From Taxillus chinensis (Eukaryota; Streptophyta; Magnoliopsida; Santalales; Loranthaceae), in the NCBI GenBank assembly GCA_023512835.1, contig CM042087.1, positions 15,284,853-15,348,852 on the forward strand: a DNA stretch of 64,000 nucleotides. The letters run 5' to 3'. Below the pieces are notes generated by a model. It was not told the DNA's origin. It was given only the letters and a program-made list of their open reading frames with translations, and searched no databases. Within the stretch, counting starts at the first letter, position 1. Every line of letters starts with the position of its first letter. The translations under genes and the position numbers were made by a program. This document shows positions 1-10,711 of this stretch, piece by piece.

Positions 1-340
1 TGCTGTGGGCTTTCCATCTTCAATCCGAGTCTATCGTTGTTGTAGGCCTTTCCATTTTTCAGTTTAAGCCTAATGTTGATGTGGGCTTCCCACTGTCAAT
101 GAAAGCCTATCGTTGATGTGGGCTTTTCATTTTCAATTCAAGCCTATCATTACTGTGGGCTTTCCATTTTTCTGTTCACGCCTATCATTGCTATGGGCTT
201 TTCACTTTTCAGTTCAAGCCTATCATTGCTGTGGGCTTTTCATTTTTTAACCAAAGTCTATCGTTGCCGTAGGCTCTCTTTTTCAGTTCAAGCCTGTCAT
301 TGTTGTAGGCTTTCAATCTCTAATAGCTTTACATCGTAGG
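1..340 (+). repeat. Tandem array in 3' UTR of Tat/Ogre element A
   Basis: About nine head-to-tail copies of a 37-40 nt unit are visible, each with a core like AGCCTATCRTTGCTGTGGGC followed by a T-rich half (TTTTCATTTTTCAGTTC). The array runs off the left edge. The same unit, in reverse complement, forms the array at 45290-45945, where it lies between a minus-strand Tat/Ogre pol and its LTR, so this is the non-coding 3' UTR of such an element. Open frames through the array are accidental translations of the repeat. Confidence 0.85.
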
Positions 341-548
341 CAGCCTTAGATGCCTCATCAAAGTCTCATCCACGTTCACCAACCTGTGAAGCCCTTTTTG
401 CCTCTCGGGGACGGACCCAACCGTCACATAGTACTCTCCTTCTGCTTTAAAACCAGGTAAGTCAGGTAAGTGCTCCGACCCGTCCAAAATGACTCCCTTT
501 TATCTTTGTACATTGTTTGTACACAAACAATGCACAAAGAGGGGCAGC
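341..548 (+). other. End of Tat/Ogre A 3' UTR with polypurine tract
   Basis: This is single-copy 3' UTR between the tandem array and the LTR. It ends in the purine run AAAGAGGGGCAG (536-547) directly before the LTR, the place and composition expected for the plus-strand primer. The same tract is present in reverse complement at 45094-45108 next to the LTR there. I see no gene here. Confidence 0.75.
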
Positions 549-1758
549 TGTTGGACCCCATTTTGTCCGGGTTGGACATACTAACCCCATTTGATATACC
601 TTTCTGCCCATGCCATATACCTTGTTGAACAGGTCTACAATGATCCCATACTTCCAAGGAATGGTTCGGAATTGATGATAGCCCTAATTTGCATGAGATG
701 GATACAATTGACACGAACGAGGGGAGTCCAAAATTAATGACTTTTGCTACAAGTCCTTGAAGCGCCCCAAGACCAACACCAGGTGATAGAGGATGAAAAT
801 TGGAGATTAACGCACTTTACCGAGCTCAAATCGGACTTAAAATGATGAAGTTATGACCAAAACAACTTTCGTTGGAAAAAGTCGAAACTCGCCAAAAGAT
901 AGTCAATGCCCCTGGTCAAATCGCCTGAAAAGGTGACCATGCGAAATTCTTCAAAGCGTCAATTTAGGCGAATACAGGTCTTCCCAAACAATCCCCGGAA
1001 AGTTGTCCATTTTTGCATTTTAGGTGAAGGGTAAGAAGGTAATTAAAAGTTTTCAAAAAAAAAAAAGAGAAAAAAGAAGAAGAAAGGTTTCCAAAAACCA
1101 AACAAAAACAAAACAAAAAGAAAAAAAACGTTTTCATGTTTTCAAACCAAAACAAAAAACCAAAATTAGTACTTCAATTTCCAAAAGCAAAAATGAAGCA
1201 AAACAAAAACAAAATGTTTTTTTACAAAACACAAAACCAAAAAATGTATGTTTTGTAACCCAAAAAAACCAAAAAAAGGGGAAAATAAAAAAGAAAAAAA
1301 TCATATTTGAGGACTTCAATTTCCAAAATAAAACCAAACACCAAAGCAAACCCGTAGGATCTCATTATCCACTTCAAACAGAAACCCAAAACCTTTAGGA
1401 TTCCCTTTAGAAATTTAGGGTAAATCCATTTTCACCATGACTTCAATAAATAACTTAGCTAAATAAAAATCATCAACTTTTTAGGAAACTTAACCCAATC
1501 ATGGCAGTACAAATAAAATAAAAAATCTCCTCCTCCTAAATTAGATACCGAAAGGGCGCTGTAGGGGTGCTAATCCTTCCCTACACGTAACCAACTCCCG
1601 AACCCTTCTCTGATAACGCAGACCACACACTTGAAATGACTCAAAGAAGAGGGTATCCAACTGTACCCCAAAAACAGTTGGTGGCGACTCTAAATTTCTC
1701 ACCATTGGTCTAGTTTGAGCTCACCCCAAACGGGCCCGGATGAAAACTAGTGATGACA
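549..1758 (+). mobile_element. 3' LTR of Tat/Ogre element A (truncated inside)
   Basis: The LTR begins TGTTGGACCCC right after the polypurine tract and ends TGATGACA. Both ends match the LTRs at 42837-45093 and 56912-59579 in reverse complement. At 1210 bp it is about half their length, so it has a large internal deletion. Positions 1040-1310 are strongly A/AC-rich, which produces long Lys/Gln/Asn frames that are not genes. Next to the LTR on the right is copia coding sequence, so element A inserted into the copia RNase H gene. Confidence 0.85.
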
Positions 1759-1989
1759 GCTGACAATACAAGCGCCATTGCAATTTCCAACAATCCTGTT
1801 ATGCATCCCAAAACTAAGCACATTGAGGTCAGACATCACTTCATACGTGATCATGTGCTAAAGAAAGACATTTCTCTGAAGTATATATCGATTAATGATC
1901 AGCTTGCCGACATATTCACCAAACCACGGCAAGAAGCCAGGTTCAATGAACTTCTGACAAAACTTGGCATGCTAGATTTAAATTCATGA
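1759..1989 (+). pseudogene. Copia pol C-terminus (RNase H), 5'-truncated
   Basis: About 76 codons encode the end of a Ty1/copia RNase H. Diagnostic blocks are DNTSAIAI, KTKHIEVRHHFIRDHV, and QLADIFTKP near the end; these are the classic C-terminal signatures of plant copia polyproteins. The reading frame enters directly from the LTR of Tat/Ogre A, so the upstream part is displaced by that insertion. It ends at a natural TGA (1987-1989). In an intact element this domain degrades the RNA strand during reverse transcription. Here it is a non-functional remnant. Confidence 0.9.
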
Positions 1990-3842
1990 GTTTCACAGCA
2001 TGTCTTGTGGTTCATCTCTAACTAATTACTTGTGCATGAACATACGTATGACACTGTCAATTACTATTTATATCTCCTTGAAAATTAGTAATGGGTAAGT
2101 GTGATTCATGCATATCTACTGCGAGAAAGTGAGAAATCACATGGATGAGACTTGCCACCTCTGAACCTGGTTCAAGTTTTTTGTGCAACCAGTCATGAAC
2201 TCTCAAGTCTTGAGTGAAATGAGTGCAATTCCCCTTACGTTTAAATCATAAAATATTCCCACTACTTGTTATTTTATTCTGAGTGAATATCACCTGTGTG
2301 GTATTGCATTCATTAACTAGCAGGAACTGTTGTATCTCATGGTACTGTTGGCTTGCACGGAAAGGATCCTCAATGATTTAATGCTCAAAGGATGACTGAG
2401 AATGTAGTATTTGAGAATCATAAAAAGCCTATTACTTTAGAAGAGCCACTATCCTTCACTATAAAAAGGCAAGGTGAAAAAGGCAAAGGCTAGACAATAG
2501 ATTGACTGCCTATCTTAGGGGGAGTCCTCACTATTCTCCCAATTTGTGTCTGTTAGAATAACAATTGGATTTAAAATTATATGGTCATGTAATTCAAAAA
2601 GATACTGTGTTGAGGTCTGTACTTGTAATAAGGCTCATGTATAAGCACTGCAAATTGATGCTCTACTGAAGAAAAGAGACAACTCACGCAGACAATCTGA
2701 ATGACCAAACTCCAAACTCTACCTGTAATGTGTTGTAAATTAGTCAAGGATAGAGTGTGTGTTCTGATTCTCAATAGGGCCATCTTGTCTCTCGTCCTCA
2801 AGTCATCTATGCTAAACTGAAAATCATTGCTGGATCAGGGTTGTGGTAAGATTCGGTTGACCATGAGCTTACCAAACAGTGTAATTCTAGTTCATGAATC
2901 AAACTCACATGCTGATCCGAGAGTGAGAGGGTGAGGCCTCCGCTGAGTGAGTTTTGCTAAATATGTGAGGAGACTCAGAATTCATGACTGGGTTGTTACA
3001 ATTGATAAATCATGGTTTACTGGTTGCTATGTTAACATCGTGATCATTTTCACGCACAAGATGTTGTGTGACGAAGTACTTAATCATTTCTAAGGTAAAT
3101 GGAGAGTTGAATGGTAGTAATGCAGTAGCCATACATGTAAACCAGGTATTAGGGATGAAAGAAATCAAGTTCTGGATATGTAATTTCAATTCCACCAACA
3201 ACACTGTTCATCGTGAATAACATTATGTGAATTGTAATATGCTTCTCATGTGTTGTTGAGTGTTGAAAAAGTCCAGAGAAATCCACCGCTTGCTAAATTC
3301 GTAGTCGACCTCGAAGCAAACTGCATCGAAGAACTGCGAGATCGAAGACTGCTGCTTCAAAGCCTCAAGGGTCGTAGCCTCAAAGCGTCCTAATGCAGCT
3401 TCGTAGAGTCGTAGTCCAAAGGATCGAAGCTAGACGAAGTCTGTCACTTACTATTCAAGCATCGCAGACAGGTCAGCATGTCACTGTGCACTTAAAATGA
3501 GAGTTGCACCGACTTAAGGGGTGACGTGGATTCACTGCTTGAATGTTCCATCGGGTGGATCCGAATTATCAAAAGACGGGTCAGAGAAAAGAATGCAGAC
3601 CATGAAGACGAACCGACAGAGTGAGTGACTTCTACGATACACTTCTCAACTCAAATATAAGTCATTGATAGAGACAGAGCTCAAAGGTAAGTTCATCGTT
3701 TTCAAACTCGAACCCTAACCCTAAAACTCTCTCTCCTTTTCTCTCTTTGATTCTATCTCTTTCTCTCTTTCTCTCTCCACTGACCAACTTCGAACCTTAC
3801 AATCTCTCTCTACGAGTGTCTCCTTCTCTCTCTACAAGCTTA
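1990..3842 (+). other. Copia spacer between pol and extra gene
   Basis: I see no coding region here. A copia-like purine block, TTAGGGGGAGTCC, lies near 2516. A stretch rich in CGTAG and TCGAAG words lies at 3295-3450, similar in style to the copia 3' LTR. The last 115 nt (3725-3840) are almost pure CT runs leading to an AG four bases before the ATG at 3843, which could serve as a splice acceptor for a subgenomic mRNA. A short CCCTAACCCTAAA block at 3716 looks like a telo-box rather than a telomere. Confidence 0.5.
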
Positions 3843-6064
3843 ATGGCAGGACCAAGCTCATCGATGGCTGACGATCTACGCAACATCGTCCCGGGATTCA
3901 TCATCGACTGGGAAGCCATAGGCGACGCCAAAGTCAGCTGGCTGGACGAGTTTAGAAACTGCCTCGATGAAACCGGCATTGCATCCGTCTGCTCAGGGGT
4001 GCAAGACTTACTGATAGAAGATGTCTTGGAATTGGACGAGACCATGACACTCGCTGAAGATGACCTGGTGGGAACTTTACACGGAGTGGAGGTTCGTATC
4101 TCTGCCGACACAATCCGAGATGCACTTCCACTCCCAAAAGGCACCTTTGATCCTCTTCCTGGTCTTTCCAGAGAGGAGTGTAAATCTTTTCTTGGGTACT
4201 CCAATCCCGGAAAGCAAGGTCGGGGAGCCTTGAAGATGGGTTTTTCCGGTCAGGCACTGGCAACTCTCATAGTTACCGGACAGTGCCTGCTGTGTAAGAA
4301 GACCGCTCATGACTCTGCAAGTCATGAGCAGATGAAGATCATGCACAGTGTTCTACAGGGAAGACGAGTAGACTGGGGAACACAGATACACTCCATGATC
4401 AAAAGCAAGAAGGGACACTTTGGACTTCTTCTCACCAGAGTCCTTAGGTTTCTGCGCCCTAACGTATTCTGCAACAGGCCCTTAGTGCCATTGCTGACCA
4501 AATACATATTTAAAAGTATTTATGAGGATGGTCGGCTGGAGATCAAGTCGATGAGTAGGACTGAGTCAGGTGCAAGAAGTCGTGCAGGAGACACAGCCAG
4601 CTCTGTACGAGCCCCAGCTCGCATAGCACAACAGCCGGTTCGTGTCTCACTGACTTCTCGGGGCTCCTCTGCATCCGCCGCAACAGTACATATAACTGAA
4701 GTGGTGGAGAACATTGCCAGAACTCATCTCCCCACTGATTCTACACCTGAGGAGACCCCTACTGTCAAGCTGCCCAAGGATACTGCAAAAGTAAGAGAAC
4801 CTGTAGTTAGAGGGCAGACGCTAGCACAGGAAACCCCAGAGGATAGGGGTACTACACCTGTACTGTTGAGCACACTTGGGGAGATTGAGCTAGAAGAGTT
4901 TTTTATGGAATATGCCAAGGCTCATATGACCCCCGCTGATTTAGGAAAGGCATGGATCGCTTTTGGTAAACAGATGGTAGATAGAGACCATCTGATTAAT
5001 TGGTTAGTCGAGCAGGGTCTTGTAAGTAGAGACCCAGTGGAAGCCGTGTCAGTGGTTGCCCCATCTCCTATCATGGTGGACTCACCTGTCACATCTACTC
5101 CACATGATGTTGAGGTGGTAGGCATTGTGGTAGAAGAGGTAGCAGAAGATGAAGAAACTCCTGGTGCTGGAGCCAGTGACTCCGATGCAGGAGCTGTCCC
5201 ACAAGTCCGTGAGACTGTGGAAAGGACTGAGATGGCCACACCATCTGCACCTATTATTCATCAGGTGGCCACTCAAGTGAGTGAGGAGTTCGCAGCCAAT
5301 ATCCCAATGGCTATTCTAGTACCAGCTGCGTTTCACTTATGTTCTCCGATGGCCAAAGAAGTAGATCTTCTGGCAAGCAAGGTCATTGAGAAACTGATCT
5401 CCTCTGGCATCCTCAAGACATCAGTATCTTAGGCCTTTGAAGAACAACGGGCTACCATGGAGTCAAGCATGGAAGAGGTATGAACTCAAGTTGAATCATC
5501 AGACCATACCCTTGACAAGGTGCAGCAAGAAATGGCATCACTCACAAGTGCAACCACAGATGGGTTTAAACATCTGGAGGAACACTGTGAAGACATCAAA
5601 GGAGCTTACCAGAGACAATACAAAGGACTCAGTACCACTCTGGGAGCTATTCTGTCAGAATGTTATCGTCTTGCAAGTGGTGAAATATCTCTTACTGTCA
5701 AAAACACACTCCCACAGCCATCAGACCAACCTGCACCTGAACCAATCAATACTCCACAGCCAGCCGACCCTTCTCCGAGTCACTCACCACCTCAACCTAC
5801 TGCCACTTACATGCGGGGGAGAAAGTGCACACACAGAACCACTGTCATCTCAGATTCTAATGATGATGATGATGTTCCCATTGCAACCTGCATGAAGAAG
5901 CAACCTTCTGCTCCCTGCCAACCATCCTCTTCCACTCAGCCAGGCCCCTCCACTTCACATCCAAGTACGGCTGCGTACCCCATGCCTGCCTCACCTACCA
6001 AACCAACCGCTACCACTACTGACCAACCTTTAGCCCCACCTCGCATTGTAACTATTGGAGGCAC
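3843..6064 (+). pseudogene. Env-position gene, N-terminal two thirds (plant-transposon-domain protein)
   Basis: The frame starts at the ATG encoding MAGPSSSMADD (3843) and runs to the solo LTR at 6065, broken only by TAG (5430-5432) and TGA (5481-5483). Residues 1 to about 230 contain VGTLHGVEVR, GRGALKMGF, a CLLCKK segment and LLTKYIFKSIYE; this resembles the domain that databases call putative plant transposon protein, found next to Ulp1 peptidases in plant repeats. After about residue 240 the protein is low-complexity, acidic and Pro/Ser/Thr-rich. A second copy lies at 60801-62172 and the two align throughout. The same frame resumes after the LTR into the peptidase at 7569-8345. Function is unknown; an env-like or host-interaction role would be speculation. 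Confidence 0.7.
6060..6064. repeat. Left TSD (GGCAC) of solo LTR
   Basis: GGCAC here is repeated at 7569-7573, directly flanking the LTR at 6065-7568. A 5-bp duplication is the normal footprint of LTR-retrotransposon integrase. Confidence 0.9.
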
Positions 6065-7568
6065 TGACGAACGGGTATTTCGTGAGCAAAACCCAAGTGA
6101 GGGTTAAGCTACTGTCGTTTAAATCCCTTCTCAAAATATTAATTCCCTTAACTAATGCTAAATAGAATAGCGACAAGAAAGGGGTCGATCCCACAGAGAT
6201 TACCAAGTTATCTAGCTTTAACTCAAATCACCAAATTAATCTTGCTTAAAACAATGTCTCGGCAAACAAAATTGTGTTTTAAAATTACTTTACTGAAAAC
6301 AGAATTGCAATTGAAATAACTAAAAACGTTGGATTTAGAATCAAGGATTAAGGCATCTAGGGTCACAATTTCACCTCCCTATGTTATCTCTACTAGTTCA
6401 TGGTATTAGGGTTGTCTGATTGAAAACATGCTAAACATAAACCAAGGACAACAAATGGTCATTGAGGTCCTTTTAAGAGTTGTATGCCAGAATGGTCATC
6501 TAAACACACAAACATGCAAAGCCAATAAATCATACTTGCAAAAGGATAATGATCACACCAATTACAAATAAGTTATGAATCTCAATCCGCCCCAGACTAG
6601 GGCTAAAAATACCAAGGTGTACATCCAAAGATAGAAATTGAGAACAGATTCATAAAACATGCAAAACTTAATCATCCAAACCCAATATTTATAAACACAG
6701 CAAAGCAACAAGGGGGCTACATTGCTCCCCTAGATTATAAGAACTACTCATGCATGATTACAAGCAAAACCATAGCAATAAAGCTAAACATCTTCTTCTA
6801 ATCCACGCACGCAACAAGGCTTCAAATCCAGTCTCCAAAATCGGCGACGGGTGACTGCGATGGCTGCGACGGCTGCTCTCCTAGGTCAAGGAGCAACCTC
6901 CAAGTCGTGAAGCCTCCCTCTCTCTCTAAAAACGTGTAGGGGGGTCTAGGATACATAGCATGGGGCGTGGAGCCTCTATTTATAAAGGTTGGATGGGCCT
7001 TGAGGTGTGTAACCTAGCCCATCTATCAAAACGACGTAGTTTTGATAAGTGACACTTCAAACTTTAAAATCTCTATCTTCCATGCACAATTTGGACATGG
7101 GCCTTCAGGAACAAATGATCAGCATGAAAATACAATAGTATCGGTCCAAAAATATCTCTACACGTCAATTTGCACGTGATATGGTGAATTCACGTGCAGC
7201 CCCAAATCAGCTCAAACTTCTCCCCAAGCTTCCTTGCATCCTGTAGAGGCCTGAGAAGCAAAAATAGGCTTGCACGTGAAATGGGTGAATTTACGTGCAG
7301 CTCCAAATGCTCTAAAATTTCTGTGGTAGGTAGAGGACATCATTCTAAGCAACTTTTGTTCTTGCACGCCAATTGTTTGAGGCCATCTATTATATCAAAA
7401 GTGAGCTCCAAAATCTACCAAAACAGCTTAAAAACGCATGTATTTGCAAATAGCATTTTCCTAGGGGTTAGAGCAAATATATATGATATATGAAGCAATA
7501 AGGCTCTAATCATGCTCTTAAACATCCTAAATAAACACTAGAATAACGGCATAAAATGCACGTTATCA
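6065..7568 (-). mobile_element. Solo LTR of an Athila-type Ty3 element
   Basis: On the minus strand the LTR begins TGATAACGTGCATTT and ends CGTTCGTCA, the same ends as the LTR at 38000-39437. It is flanked by a perfect 5-bp duplication, GGCAC, with no internal element sequence, so it is a solo LTR left by recombination between two LTRs. Inside, on the minus strand, are a palindrome (7025-7046), TATAAATAGA (6975-6984), G-box inverted repeats (7171-7198 and 7271-7299) and the 20-nt block GGGGGCTACATTGCTCCCCT (6712-6731). It splits the env-position gene without shifting the frame if the LTR and one TSD copy are disregarded. Confidence 0.95.
7025..7046 (-). promoter_or_regulatory. Palindrome upstream of LTR TATA box
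   Basis: The arms ATCAAAAC and GTTTTGAT surround a GACGTA core. The minus-strand TATA element TATAAATAGA is at 6975-6984, about 40 bp downstream. The same palindrome recurs in the other LTRs of this window. Confidence 0.7.
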
Positions 7569-7573
7569 GGCAC
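7569..7573. repeat. Right TSD (GGCAC) of solo LTR
   Basis: This is the second copy of the 5-bp duplication flanking the solo LTR at 6065-7568. Confidence 0.9.
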
Positions 7574-8345
7574 CTCAGCTGAACTGGCTGCATTCAACAC
7601 TTATATTGCTGGGGATACCACTGCGAGGACCTGCGGCTATGAAGCCTTCTTCACCGGACCTGATCTTTGTTGACTACTCCATAACGGTGAAGAAATGGAT
7701 AACATTGAGATGACTCAGTTCATCTTCGCCCAGAAGTCCTTTCTCGAGAAGCTACCTCTCCACATTCGTAGAGATACTAGGGTGGAACTCTATTTGCCGA
7801 TCATGCAGGCTCAGCTGCTCGATGATGCAGCAATGATCGAGATTATACAGGGTCGCAAATATGAGAACTCCTTCCGTCCCTGGGATGAGGTAGACCATGT
7901 GCTCATTCCCTACTTGTCAACCTCCCCGCACTGGTTTCTTCTCAACATTGACTTCAAGAACCAACGGATCGTCATCTTCGACTCCAAACCTAGTACCTTA
8001 CTTATCCATCGGCGTGAACAATTACGTGAATTCAATCGCACTCTGACCCATGTTATGCAGGGATACTCGCATGGGTGTGGTGGTTATCATCTCTCCAAAC
8101 CGATGGAAATTACGCGAGTCAAGCAAGGTGTTCCTGTTCAGGATGATGCTCATAGCTACGGCTTCTATGTTTGCCATTACATCCGCATCCTGACCACCAA
8201 CGGGTTCCCAGCTCTCGTGCCTGAATTTGATCCTGTGAGCAGTCAAGCGGCCTCGTTACACTTGACTCCTACTCAACTCCTGCGTGAGCAAGCTACTGTT
8301 TTTCTGTTTACACAGAGTGTACTGTACTCTGAATTTAACCCGTAA
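7574..8345 (+). pseudogene. C48/Ulp1-type peptidase domain of the copia env-position gene, catalytic Cys lost
   Basis: This continues the frame from before the solo LTR, with one TGA (7671-7673), and ends at TAA 8345. The longest open piece starts at ATG 7695 (216 codons). It has the C48 order: PHWFLLNID (catalytic His), VIFDSKPS (Asp), GVPVQ (oxyanion Gln), then HSYGFYVCHY where the family has D-C-G. The nucleophile codon is TAC instead of TGC, a single G-to-A change, so this copy should be inactive. Ulp1/SENP enzymes cleave SUMO; whether transposon versions do is not established. It lies about 400 bp before the copia polypurine tract. Confidence 0.75.
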
Positions 8346-8748
8346 CTGTCTTGTACTCTAATTCCTTGTACACTGCTTCTCTTGCTTTTCACTTTTATGT
8401 GTACTTCTTACTGTCAGTTACTTTTTATGTATATCTTTGCTCTGCTGCCTGCTATTCTGTGCTTTCTTATCTTGCTCCCATGAGGTTTGTGTTCTGGTGC
8501 TTGTTCCTCACCCTAGAAAGGGGGAGTGTTTCTCAGGGGGAGCAAGCTCGTAGGGGGAGCTATCTTTGACAGGAGCCAGAGAGACTAACGCCTACGGCGG
8601 AGAGGAGTGTGCATTTTGAACTTTTGAACTCCTCCAAATTCCTTACATGCAAAGATATCTTCTGCGTAATCTAAAATTGCCCATCAAACTCGTAGTCCCA
8701 GACTTCATGTATTTGCCCGTTGTCAGCTTACATTAAATAGGGGGAGAT
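8346..8748 (+). other. Copia 3' UTR and polypurine tract
   Basis: This non-coding stretch includes GGGGGAG blocks at about 8520-8560 and ends in AATAGGGGGAGAT (8736-8748) directly before the LTR start TGTTGGG. Such a G-rich tract before TGTTGG is typical of plant copia elements. Confidence 0.75.
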
Positions 8749-10711
8749 TGTTGGGAATGTAGGATTTGATAAAGCTTCTAAAATATAATCTAAGTCTGGA
8801 GACTCGAAGAACCGAAGGTAGAAGGGTCGAAGAGTCAAAGTTCGTAGAAGTGAAACTGTCATAGGACGTATTGGCAAGAGACTCGTAGACTCGTAGAGTC
8901 TAGAGACTCGTAGATCTAGGGTCGAAGGTCGTAGAGTCATAGTATGGAAAAGTGAGTTTTACTGTAAGCGTTAATAAGTTCTGAGACTCGTAGAGTTGAA
9001 GAATTTTTTAAGAACAGTAACCAAAGCTAAATGACTCGTAGACTAGTAGACCCGTAGACTCGAAGACTCGTAGAGTCATAGGGTCGAAACCTTCGAACAC
9101 TGTTAAGAAATAGGACTCGTAGACTCATAGATCGAAAGTCGCAGAGTCGAAGCCTTTGAACAGAGTAAAAAAAACCGGACTCGTAGACTCGTATATTGAA
9201 AGTCATAGAGTCGAAGCCGTCGAACATGGTTCAGAAAACTGGTCGTAGACTCATAGGTTGAAGGTCGAAGAGTCGATGCTATAAAGACTGGCAAACCAAT
9301 GAAACTGTAACTCAAGGGTCGTAGAGTCGTAGACTCGTAGACTCAAGGGACACAGTCACTATAGAGAAATTGCCACACTTCCAGACTCGGAGATCGATGG
9401 CGGAGAGTTGTAGCTAAAGGGTCGTAGCTGTACAGTAACTCAGTTTATGAGCCTCTGTGAAAGACTAAGGAAGAAAAGCGAAGTTGAAGACTCGTAGAGT
9501 CAAAGATTTTCAGACCACTTAGTCAAATATAGTAAACTGAGAGACCCGGAGGTCATAGACCCGTAGAACCAGAGTCGTAGACTCGTAGCTACAATAACAG
9601 GTAGATTAGCTGAACTCGAAGAAGTCACTCTAAGCGTTATTCAAAGAGTCGCAGACTCGTAGAGTCGTAAATACGCAGAGTTGTAGACTTTAGTTAACAG
9701 AGTGACATAAAAGGCTAATCCAACGTGACCTCTAGCCTCGAAGACTCGAAGATGTGAGTCGTAGACTCACAGAAACACCATAAAGCCTGAAGCAAAACTT
9801 CGCAACTTTCTACAGGTGCTAACTGAAATTTTTGTGTCACCAAACCTACGAGGCATCTACCTCTGAGGCAAACTTACAACCCTAAACACAACCACTTAGC
9901 GATATTGTCAGCTAGGGTATGTACAGCAAGTCTGCGCCGTCCCGAGCAGTTGAGCGCATTGATGACACATTAATTGCTGCCAACTACCATCCACGGATGA
10001 ACGGCCAAGATCGACTGCATGCCAAATACGCAGTATGGGCATCTGATCTGCAAATCAAAGCATATCAACCCATCTCCTGACACTCCGCATTTTCAGTGGC
10101 GGGAAGTCAGTCTGTCGGGTTGGACATCTTGGCGCATGAGCACTTTAATCTTAAAAATATATCTCTCACGCACGTAACGACAAAATCAAGAGTTTAACCT
10201 CTCTCTAAAAAGAGGGACACACACAGAACACAAGATATTGGTTCTGACAAACTTAGAGAAAAAAAAAAGAGTAAGCAGAACTAACAGTTAGAGTTCCAAC
10301 ACTAGAGAGAGAGACTAAGAGAGAAAAATTGAAGTAGTGCTGTGCGCCATGTGAGTAAAGAAGAAAAGCAATCTGTTTGAGCATTCACGAATCTCTTGTT
10401 CATCAAAGATCTAGCACTTTCATTAAATCTTGATCTCAGTGTTGTTAGTTTTCCACACTTCGATCTATCATAAACTATCTCTTTCACAACTAAGATCTGT
10501 TGAGAAAAGAGCATTTACTCTTATCTCAGTTTTGTCTGATAGTTCATTATCACTCACCTTATCCTTACAATACTTCTGTCATCTTCTCCATAAATACTTC
10601 CATCATAGTCATCTATAGCAGGAATCCAAAAACCGGCTAATAGTCTAGCTTCCGCGGACGAAGAAAGTCTATTTGCCCCCCCCCCCCTCTAGACTCACTT
10701 TGGGACCTACA
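8749..10711 (+). mobile_element. 3' LTR of the copia element
   Basis: The LTR starts TGTTGGGAATG after the polypurine tract and ends GGGACCTACA, next to sequence reading as Athila RNase H from 10712. The terminal repeats TGTTGG and CCTACA match with one mismatch. A C-run precedes the end (10677-10687), common in such LTRs. At about 1.96 kb it is large for copia. No second LTR is in the window to confirm the ends. Confidence 0.7.
8795..9780 (+). repeat. GACTCGTAGA-type short-word array inside the copia LTR
   Basis: Dozens of irregular copies of GACTCGTAG, GTCGTAGA and GTCGAAG are spread over about 1 kb. Pairs such as GACTCGTAGAGTC are self-complementary. The array is interspersed rather than a clean tandem repeat. 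Similar words fill parts of other, unrelated LTRs in the window (19270-19460, 42250-42500, 58730-59100). Confidence 0.8.

Larger units (their letters stand above)
1759..10711 (+). mobile_element. 3' half of a Ty1/copia element with an extra env-position gene
   Basis: The element consists of the end of copia RNase H (1759-1989), a long spacer, a transposon-domain plus C48-peptidase pseudogene (3843-8345, split by a solo LTR), a polypurine tract (8737-8748) and a 3' LTR (8749-10711). Its 5' half lies left of the window beyond Tat/Ogre A. Sirevirus-type copia elements are known to carry an env-like ORF after pol, and the layout fits that slot. The right end abuts Athila RNase H sequence, so the copia inserted there. 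That all parts belong to one insertion is an inference from order and strand. Confidence 0.65.

Noticed and set aside
424..714. Minus-strand open frame with a match at 44925-45269
   Set aside because: Similarity between the two translations reflects the repeated LTR and UTR DNA; the frame crosses the LTR start and polypurine tract.
1024..1398. Open frame rich in Lys and Gln
   Set aside because: It lies in the A/C-rich tract of a Tat/Ogre LTR; the reversed tract in the other LTRs gives different frames. Composition alone explains it.
3712..3730. Interstitial telomere repeat (CCCTAACCCTAAA)
   Set aside because: Only two units, in a leader with CT runs; telo-box words are common near plant promoters.
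5437..5895. Open frame overlapping the env-position gene
   Set aside because: It is in a different frame from the aligned gene and has low-complexity Leu/Pro/His content caused by the Pro/Thr-rich frame beside it.
7574..8345. Host SUMO-peptidase gene
   Set aside because: It is in frame with a transposon-type N-terminal domain, lies before a copia polypurine tract and LTR, and carries a stop and a lost catalytic Cys.
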